From NCBI GenBank assembly GCA_022457065.1, contig JAJGBQ010000004.1, forward strand, positions 4,216,001 to 4,280,000: a stretch of DNA of 64,000 bases. The letters are read 5' to 3'. A program made the translations under genes and the position numbers. Under the pieces are notes generated by a model. That model did not search any database. It saw only the letters and a list, made by a program, of their open reading frames with translations, and was not told the DNA's origin. Of this stretch, positions 56,581 through 64,000 are shown one piece after another (within the stretch, counting starts at the first letter, position 1; each line of letters begins with the position of its first letter). Source of the stretch: Curvularia sp. ZM96 (lineage: Eukaryota; Ascomycota; Dothideomycetes; Pleosporales; Pleosporaceae).

Positions 56581-59259
56581 GTTTGTTTTGGTGGGTGGTG
56601 GTGTTTGTGTGAAAGGGTGGTGTTGGTATTAAGGATTGACTGGAATGGGATCACGGAGGATTTTTGCGCAAAAAGTAAGATGGAATCGAAAGCCACTGAA
56701 GACTTGGAGAAGGGAAAGAGGGACCTTATTAACATACACAGAGGGTGGGGAACTAAGCTGAGAAAGGATGGAAGGGGCAGGGTAAGGTTTACGCAAAGGG
56801 CCGGTACCTCCACGATTAACTCGACCAAGAGGTGGTATCGGCAACAATAGTGGCTCGGCGAAATCGATTCTTAGGTCGACTTACAGGGATCGACACTAGG
56901 GGTAGTGGTTGTTTTGAGTCTTGTTGGCGCAGGTGATGGTTGCCGGTGGCGCATGGTCCCAAGGTTCATGCCTCCACGTCTCAGTCGAGCTGCAAGTCGG
57001 CCGCCATGCAGTCTCTTCATTACAACTGTGTTCATTGCCAGATGCGCAATATCGTGGCCGTGTTATGATGCAACGCTCACGGCGGAGAGAAGCGCTTCTA
57101 TTAGACCGAACTGCTTGTCATGAACGTAGACAGCGTAAGCACTTGCCGGCTGGGAAGTCGGGGGGCAAGCCAGCTCAGGGCACTATTAAGGTTTGGCTCG
57201 TCGCGGCATCTTTGCACTAAAAGTGGTTAGCGGCCCTAGCAAGTGGAGCTGGGGTCTCCGCTGACGATAGTTGCGCTTTGGGAGTGTTGATCGATAATTT
57301 GGCTGCTGATTGTGATTTGGCAGTGGCATGAGAATAACATAAGCAGAGTGGCAATGCATGTATCACTCGTGCGATGGCAAAGTGCGCTCCTGCTCGGCTG
57401 CAAGGGTTTGAAGGGAAAAAGCTTTCCGTGACCGTTGAGGGAAAACGGGTCCATCGGGGACCCTCCCGTGCTTACTTTTTCTATGGCAGATTCCTTTTGC
57501 TTCTGTATGCGGTGCCTCTTGCATACACCAAGGAACGGCGCATGGGGATAGCGTAGTTGTGAGACAGAAGCATCCACTTCCAAGATGCAAGGCTGCCGGA
57601 GTGGCGCTGGCGTACAAGAGAAGCGAAGAAGCGTACTTAGTCGCAAGCAGACGATAATGTGGCGGGGAGCTGCCCTACGGTGCTTCTCGAACAATTGGCC
57701 GCGCGGCCAAGGCTGACATCAGATGTTGTGGGTTGTGCAATTTGGTTGAGCGGCTGGTCATACTCATGTCGGCATAAAATGCGAAGTAAACCGATTGCAT
57801 TGACATTGACGGTTGGTGTCTGGTGTGGTTGTCTGCATCGAGGTGGATGAGTAAAGAGAAGGCCGCTAAGAGAAGTGGGGATGCAGGTACGCGATGGACG
57901 CCTTGCCTGCATGCGTCTATCCATAGACGCCACCTCGAACGCCCCTTGCTCGTCAAACTTGCTCTCTCTGTTCTTCCCCTATTCATCGCTTCTTGCTAGT
58001 ATCTTGTCGAATGCGTCGTGATTGTCCCTGCTGTATGTGTGCTGCCGCGTAACCCTTGAGTGCATGTCGAGCTCTGGCCCAAGGCGAAGTGCGTTGTTGC
58101 CGTAAGAAGGCGGTTCTCGATTTTCACGCACGGGCTACGTCAGCCTGCGCGCCAAGCGACGGGCTCTGAAACATGGGCCCATGAATCAAGTGTTGCGGGT
58201 TAATGGACAGCATTCCAGGCTGTCTCGTCTCGTCTCATTTCGGCTTTGCAGGGCTGGTATATTTGCTTTTCCATGTCTGCAGCGGTGTGATGGCAACGGC
58301 AGATGAGCGCACGAGCTCGGCATTGCATTTCGAACCTGCTAGAGCCAGCACGTGGTGACCCAGGCCTGCAACATGCCCGGCTATGTGTTTGCTGACATTG
58401 ATTTCCTTCTTCTTTTCCTCCAGAGTACACTCTGTCAACCCAAAACAGCCCATCAAACAAACAAATAAATGAAAACAAAAAGCTTCCCATAGTGTACTTG
58501 AACATACTTCGACTTTGGTCGGAAACGTCGGCATTACACTGACCACCACATGCGGAGAAGCCCCGTGAACCCTTGGCTTTGCACTGGTGGTCTTTGCACA
58601 ACCCGCCCAACGCCTCTCCATCACACACGAGAACGTTTCTCCTCAGGGACAATATGCATGGTACTTCGTTTTATTGAACGCTACAGCCGCCGCCTAACTG
58701 ACAGACGCAATCCACTAGCAAACGCGAACAGATTTTACAGGAAGCCGACGTTAGCGGCCGGTAGTATATTTTCGACTTGGATGAACATTCAAGCTGCCTC
58801 CCGATCCGGCTCAGATCAAGTGCCCTCGAAACTTGCGTGATGCGATTGCGCTCTACTAACACCGTGTCCAGCCCGGTGCCGGGTCGCAGTCTAGCCCAAA
58901 CCCTTCGTCCATCATGAAACAGGTCTTTGCACCGGAAAAAGTATAGAATCGAGAGGTATATCGCAGAGATACTGGTAAAGAAAGAGATCAAGGAAATAAC
59001 CTAACAAATAACGCCGTGGTCACAGACATGGCAGAGCGAAAATACAGTAGAGTAAAGGGAAAAAAGGCTTCGTCTGACAGACGAGCAAGCGTAAAACTGC
59101 TACTGCTGTAGATCGCAGGCAGAAAGAACGGTAAGGTAAAAAGAAAAGGTAGAGTAAAAAGACACGATAAGAGAAGAGAAGGAGTGAAAAAAAAAAGAGC
59201 CACCCGGGAAGAAGAGAAAAGATACCAGAGAGAACCACACATGACTCCAGGCACACCAT
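56581..59259. other. Long intergenic region
   Basis: This spacer is 2.7 kb with only short frames and no recognised gene, repeat or RNA. Next to 59,259 the minus strand is strongly pyrimidine-rich and should be the 3' untranslated region of the 1207-aa gene. The left part should hold the CFEM promoter. Confidence 0.4.
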
Positions 59260-62200
59260 CTAGAACATGGCACCCTCAATGGGCCGTTGACCACGTGGAG
59301 GAGAGTCGTTGCGTCCGGGAAAGCCGTTCTGTGGCACGGGCGGAGATGGTCCCAGCTGGCTTTGAGCGATCCCCCGCAGACTCCTGCCCTCACTTGTCGC
59401 CTTCCTCAGCCCGTTTCTGGGTGGTGGATGCGAAAACGCAGACGGTCCGTCAGCCGAGCCTGTGCGAAGAGGCTCAGCGAAAGGTGCACGCGGGCTGTCC
59501 ATACCAGGCTGCACAGCAGGGTCCGAACTCTCACCACGACCGAATCCAAATCGCCGCCTCATGGGGTTGATGGGTGGAACAGGTGGCGCGTCAGGGTCGC
59601 TGCCGTTCTTGAGAGAGGCGCCAGGGGGAAGATCAATCGTGTCAATCACAGAGGTTGTCGAGATAAACACAGGCTCCGAGATGTCCGCTTTGGCAATAGA
59701 CTTCTTCCGCAAGACTCCTTGTCTATTTATAGGCTGCACAGTGCTTGGGTTGAAAGCAGGAGCATTAGGCGTCGTTGGATTCGGCGTAGTGGGGTTTGAC
59801 ACAGGAGGCGTATGGCTGTTGGCAAACGGGGGCATTGGGGAGCTGGGGTGCGAGTAGCCCTGACCACTGTGGTTGCTGTAAACGCCCGGCGAGGGTCGAG
59901 GCGAGATTGGCAGTCCAGGTGATAGCTTGCCCTGTTGAGGCGGGAATCGAGAGTTCTGGCCCGGTGTCAGGTTGGTTTGGATGGGATGGACGTGCTTTGA
60001 CTCGAAGTAGTTGGAGGCAGAAAGTTTGCTATTGCTCCGTGAGCGCGTGCGACCTTCAGAGTCCAACGACGTCTTTCCCGTGGGTAGTGGTGGCGTAGGG
60101 TTTGCAACGTAGCCTGGTAGCGAAGGGAATGTGTTGGGAGGGTAGGCACCTCGAGACCCTTCGGCCATGGCCTGATCTAGGTCGTCACGGTAATGACCTC
60201 CACGGCTACAGGAGCGCCCTGATGAAGTGCCAGAGCTGGAGCGTTCTCGGGTTGAGCTCCGAGTGGAAACCGGCTGCGATCTACCTACGGGGCGGCCCGT
60301 CCGGCTGCTTTCTGTGGCTGATCGTTGTCTGTTCTCGAGTTCGCGTTGAGCGTCCTGCTCACTCTGTTGCAGGATACGGGACGGCTTGGGTCGTAGTGGT
60401 GGTATTTCAGGACCTTGCATACCTGCAAGCGAAGTGCTGCTAGCATTCGCTGCACCAAGGCCAAGCTTCCTCACCGACTTGTTAGACGAGTCGACGGTAG
60501 CAAATGCATCGCCGTTTGACTTTGCACGAAGCATGTTCAAAGCGTTCTTCAATCCTCCAGACGATCCCGGTCCGGCACCAGGCCCAGGACTTGGCGACCG
60601 TCCTTCAGCCTTTGCACGAAGACTTTCTTGAATAAGCCGTTGCCTGTGAGCAAGGTCTCGCTGGAAGGCCTCGTGCTCGGCTTCCGTCTCGTTGCTAGCA
60701 ATTCTCTCATGATTCCTGCGAGGAGTGAGGTCCCATTGAGAGGGGCCATTGTTGTGGTGCTCAGAAGTACTCATGATAAGAGGCCTTATTCTATGGGATC
60801 CCTCAATGGGACTTGATGCTTTGGCGGCGCCTTGGTCCTCACGATGTGGGTTATCAATGTCGTCAAGGTCCCATGGGTTGGAATGGGTGGAGTTTGACGG
60901 AACAGGTGTGACAGACTCAGATTCTGTCTGTTTGCGTTGCAGCCCATAGTCGTTGTTTTGGAAGGCCGAATCCATGGGCGGGCTCATGATAGGCGGGCCA
61001 GGCTCGCCATAAGTCGAGGAGACGTTGCTGGAGTTACGCAGGTGCTGGCGAATCAACCCGCTAAGCCCCCCGTTCTGAGGGCCTAGGGTGGGAGAGTCGT
61101 CGTCTGGACGGGTCACAAGGCCTGGCCTTTCGACACCTTCGTGTGATGGGGCACGCGAGCGAAGTGCAGGATGATCGAACATTGGCGGTGCAGGGCCGGT
61201 TGCCACGGGAAGATTGTCAAAACGACGGGCAAGTCCCTGTGGACGAGTCGCGGCCGGCTTTGCAGCTTCTTGTTGGCGTTGCTCCTCTTCTTGGCCTTGC
61301 TCATCATCACTCGAATCTGGCGAGGTGAAGAAGGTAGCTTTTGCACATTCATCCCGAGGTTTCTCAGGAAGCTTCTGCTTTGGCTGCACACTTGCAGCTG
61401 CTTGGCCTGCCACCCTCATCTGGCTGGCGGCAGCCTGGAATCTGGAAAAAGCATTTCCTGCCGGGCTCGGTTCTGGTGGCGATTCAGGTCTTGGCTTGTC
61501 CTTGACATCGCTTTCAGCTCTCTTCCTCCTCTCCTGTTCGGCACGCTCTCTCAACGAGGGTTTGCGAGGCATCGTCTTTGCAGCTTCTGGTGCTGGCGAC
61601 TCGCGGGCACGAGTGTCTTGGTTGAGCTGACGCAGGCGCTCAGCATACTGTTCCTCGCTAAAAGCCTCCTTTGGCTTGTTGAAGGTTCCCATAGCAGTGG
61701 CCTTGCCACGGTCATTCGGCTGGAGCGCAGCAATGAGGGACTGTGCGTCGCTGGCATCGCTAACCACTGGGCTGGCCAATGGAGGCGATTGTGGGCGAGA
61801 CAGAGCAGGGCTGGCTGGGCCAGACGAGTTGGTCCGGATCATGCCAGGGTGGCCCGAGGCGTTGGGGCTTTCTGAGCGGATACCAGGACCCCGAGCGAAG
61901 CGATCATGGAGATTTGTTGCCGACCGTGCATGGCCTATGGGTAGGGGTGGAGTTGATCGTCCTGTTGTGGGCGCACGAGCCCGCTGTATCGTGTTGAGAC
62001 GGTTCATGGCTGAGGATTGTTGGTCTTGGATTTGTTGGTCCAAGCCCTGGTCGTATAATCGCCGCTTGGTGGTGGACCGGCTCAGATCTGGGGAGGTGAC
62101 CGGGGTCGAGGAGGCGGCAACAGAGTTGGCGCCTTGGGAGGCTATGGAAGTTGCCGCAGTCGAGGTGCGTGTATTGGACGGGCCAGAATTTGTGGAAGAC

Positions 62201-62883
62201 GTGGTTTCCCTCTTCCGACTGAGCTCTGTAGGACTGGACGGTTCCGAGTTCTGACTCTCTTCGTATTCTTTCTCCTCGTCCTCTTCTGCCTGTTTCCGTA
62301 TGCGCTCCTTCTCCTCTAGTCGTAGGCGTTGATAGGCTGACAGATTGACATCGTCTTCATAGAGGGTACGTCCAGTGCCTTTTGAGTTTGTGTTTGAAAT
62401 GACGTAGATCTTCTGACGTCCGCCAAACAAGATGTTGCCCTCGCCGGGTCTTGCACGGCTCATGACACTGGTGTAGCCTTCTTCGTCTCTGCCGCTGTGG
62501 ATGGACTCGGTGGGTTCAGCGACAGACGTAGACGGTCGGTTGACGGAGCTGTGGAGCGAGGATACTTCAGCAATGTCGGAAAGGCCTCCGGGAACGAAAC
62601 CAAACTCGTGGAGACGGGATTGGCGTTTGGGTTGGAGCACGCTGTCGTCGCTTGCTTTGCCTAGCAGTGATGAAGGGTCATCCTGCTCTTTCAGCATGCT
62701 AAAGCGTGTGGACAGACTGGGCAGGATCAAACTGGTGCGGAAGTCGTCCGCTTTTGGGAGTACCGTGTTGAGATCGAACTCTGGCTTTGGTTCTTCCTCC
62801 TGGCCCTTTTTGCCCTTTTTGCCTTTCTTTCCGGCAGCCACGTCGTCGCCGCCATCCTTTTTCCTGTTCAGCCAGCGGTTCAT
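59260..62883 (-). CDS. Large disordered protein, 1207 aa, fungal-specific
   Basis: A single intronless frame starts at ATG 62881-62883 (context CACCATGA). Further upstream the frame stays open but reads as non-coding leader. The N-terminus is distinctive: MNRWLNRKKDGG, then three KKGKKGKKG-type lysine repeats. A segment that looks ordered follows (FDLNTVLPKADDFRTSLILPSLSTRFSML, HEFGFVPGG, GEGNILFGGRQKIYV). The rest is Ser/Pro/Arg-rich and disordered. A coiled-coil stretch (EEKERIRKQAEEDEEKEYEE), an AFQRDLAHRQRLIQESLRAK helix and a conserved-looking FGFGRGES block lie near the C-terminus. I do not recognise a catalytic domain. The pattern fits a fungal-specific scaffold or cell-polarity-type protein, but that is a guess. 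Confidence 0.78.
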   Translation of the reverse strand: MNRWLNRKKDGGDDVAAGKKGKKGKKGQEEEPKPEFDLNTVLPKADDFRTSLILPSLSTRFSMLKEQDDPSSLLGKASDDSVLQPKRQSRLHEFGFVPGGLSDIAEVSSLHSSVNRPSTSVAEPTESIHSGRDEEGYTSVMSRARPGEGNILFGGRQKIYVISNTNSKGTGRTLYEDDVNLSAYQRLRLEEKERIRKQAEEDEEKEYEESQNSEPSSPTELSRKRETTSSTNSGPSNTRTSTAATSIASQGANSVAASSTPVTSPDLSRSTTKRRLYDQGLDQQIQDQQSSAMNRLNTIQRARAPTTGRSTPPLPIGHARSATNLHDRFARGPGIRSESPNASGHPGMIRTNSSGPASPALSRPQSPPLASPVVSDASDAQSLIAALQPNDRGKATAMGTFNKPKEAFSEEQYAERLRQLNQDTRARESPAPEAAKTMPRKPSLRERAEQERRKRAESDVKDKPRPESPPEPSPAGNAFSRFQAAASQMRVAGQAAASVQPKQKLPEKPRDECAKATFFTSPDSSDDEQGQEEEQRQQEAAKPAATRPQGLARRFDNLPVATGPAPPMFDHPALRSRAPSHEGVERPGLVTRPDDDSPTLGPQNGGLSGLIRQHLRNSSNVSSTYGEPGPPIMSPPMDSAFQNNDYGLQRKQTESESVTPVPSNSTHSNPWDLDDIDNPHREDQGAAKASSPIEGSHRIRPLIMSTSEHHNNGPSQWDLTPRRNHERIASNETEAEHEAFQRDLAHRQRLIQESLRAKAEGRSPSPGPGAGPGSSGGLKNALNMLRAKSNGDAFATVDSSNKSVRKLGLGAANASSTSLAGMQGPEIPPLRPKPSRILQQSEQDAQRELENRQRSATESSRTGRPVGRSQPVSTRSSTRERSSSGTSSGRSCSRGGHYRDDLDQAMAEGSRGAYPPNTFPSLPGYVANPTPPLPTGKTSLDSEGRTRSRSNSKLSASNYFESKHVHPIQTNLTPGQNSRFPPQQGKLSPGLPISPRPSPGVYSNHSGQGYSHPSSPMPPFANSHTPPVSNPTTPNPTTPNAPAFNPSTVQPINRQGVLRKKSIAKADISEPVFISTTSVIDTIDLPPGASLKNGSDPDAPPVPPINPMRRRFGFGRGESSDPAVQPGMDSPRAPFAEPLRTGSADGPSAFSHPPPRNGLRKATSEGRSLRGIAQSQLGPSPPVPQNGFPGRNDSPPRGQRPIEGAMF

Positions 62884-64000
62884 GGTGTCCTGGCAGGTAT
62901 TAGCATATTGCGTGGGGGCAGTGCAACATAGGATACAACGGCAGTTGGTAGTGTTGGAGTGTTGCAGCTGCAGCGTTGGGAGTGATGTCTTACTGCTGGC
63001 AGCGATCACGCTGGTTGTAGGTGAGGGGGTGCAGGGTGACCAATCGTCGCTAGGCGGAAGGAGCGAGGAGGGCGAGGGTGAGGCAAGTCGGGCTCAAGCA
63101 GCAGGTGTCAACATGTAGTGGGGGAGGACGGCCGTAAGTGTCTTTTTTGTTGATGTTATCTCGTCTTGTGCGTGCGTGGGTGCGGTGAGGGCTGGTAGTC
63201 TCTTTTCCTTCTCTTTCTCTGCGGGTGTGGAATAGGAGCGTGCGGGCTGGGGGCACGGGACGAAAGTAAGGACGTCAAGTATAAACAATAGATTAGAAAA
63301 GGGCTAAGGAGCGTGAGTCGAGGGGATGGAACAGGCAAAGGCGAAGGAGCGGATGCACAGGCGCGCAGCGAAGTGCGGCGTGAAGAGAGGAAAGGAATGC
63401 AGCAGCAAGCAAGCAAGAAGCAGATCTCCCGACGACCGAAGAGAGGGCACAAGAAGCGGGTCGGCGTGGGTATTGGACAGTTTTTGCTCTGGGGGAGTGA
63501 CGGGCCCTGGGCGCGTCGAGCAGCGCCAAGGGCCAGGGTGGAATTGGGACTAGGCCAATTTCCGTGCCGCGCATGGGCGCCGGGGCGCCAGGGCCACGTG
63601 TGGCTCATTTGGCTCCTGCTCTTGTTCGCTCTTGCCTCTGCTATCGACAACGCGCCGGCCGGCAGGCGCCCCGCGCGCCCACGACGATGGGCAAGGCGGT
63701 TGGGCAGGGAGGCGCCGCTGCAGACCTGTTCAAACGCTCTGCGTTGCCCTGCTGCGCTGACTCGTCGCCTGACTGCAGCTGTCGGAAGACAGGCTCCCGC
63801 ATCCCCTAGAGCGACACGAGCAGCAGCAACAGTCACAGTCGCGGTCGCAGCAAGGCATGTCGTGGCGCCCGCGTAGAGGCGCCGCCACCAATCACATGGT
63901 GGCGGTACCTTGCAGGCCCTGGCGCATCTCCCCGACATGGTTTGACAGCCCGACGTTGCTTGTTCTGCGCGCGCTGCTTTTATTTTTCTACACGGCGTAT
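62884..64000. other. Upstream region of the 1207-aa gene, GC-rich
   Basis: This is the promoter side of the disordered-protein gene up to the window end. It is GC-rich with long spurious frames on both strands; none shows a recognisable domain. Confidence 0.35.

Noticed and set aside
63156..63938. 260-codon minus-strand frame at the right edge
   Set aside because: GC-rich, Arg/Ala/Pro-biased and probably leader or promoter of the 1207-aa gene; no domain.

Overview
The window looks like chromosomal DNA from a filamentous ascomycete. Introns are short (about 44-125 nt, mostly 47-60) with GTRNGT donors and YAG acceptors. The genes include a HET-domain protein, a Pth11-like receptor, a CFEM protein, a UstYa-type (DUF3328) protein, a CYP52-type P450 and a two-gene type I fatty acid synthase. 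Gene content and style point to Pezizomycotina. A dothideomycete (Pleosporales-like) origin is my guess, not something the sequence proves. Layout: the left third (1-26 kb) is gene-poor and accessory in character. It holds a 5'-truncated RING-H2 membrane protein at the window edge, an AIM9-like aminoglycoside-phosphotransferase-fold gene whose 5' end is out of frame, a kinase C-lobe relic, a probably secreted DJ-1/PfpI-family protein, a 1025-residue HET protein, a small membrane protein with possible frame damage, an O-methyltransferase, a Pth11-like receptor gene with an in-frame stop, a cAMP-receptor-like GPCR, an orphan 185-aa protein, an Old Yellow Enzyme and an astacin-like protease relic. 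Several long AT- and TA-rich spacers lie between them. The middle (26-44 kb) is housekeeping lipid metabolism and membrane biology. The fatty acid synthase alpha (minus) and beta (plus) genes are divergent and share a 1.37-kb intergenic region. Downstream of the beta gene come a BRL1/BRR6-type nuclear-envelope protein and a CYP52-family P450 expected to hydroxylate fatty acids or alkanes. The right third (44-64 kb) carries a solitary UstYa-like gene, a 652-aa disordered orphan, a secreted esterase-like-of-phytase protein, the glucosidase II beta subunit (ER quality control), a GCIP-type protein, a GPI-anchored CFEM protein and a 1207-aa disordered protein. How genes relate: FAS alpha and beta form one alpha6beta6 enzyme and their head-to-head arrangement suggests co-regulation. 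The nearby CYP52 gene acts on the same substrate class. The remaining genes look independent, and I see no complete secondary-metabolite cluster. I resolved exon structures by hand wherever the reading frames allowed. No tRNA, rRNA or CRISPR was recognised, and no intact mobile element was found. I found no convincing wholly new system. The best leads are a stop-free, in-frame 210-nt intron in the BRL1 homologue, a nonsense codon plus a 12-nt micro-exon in the Pth11-like gene, the orphan UstYa protein, and the divergent FAS pair.
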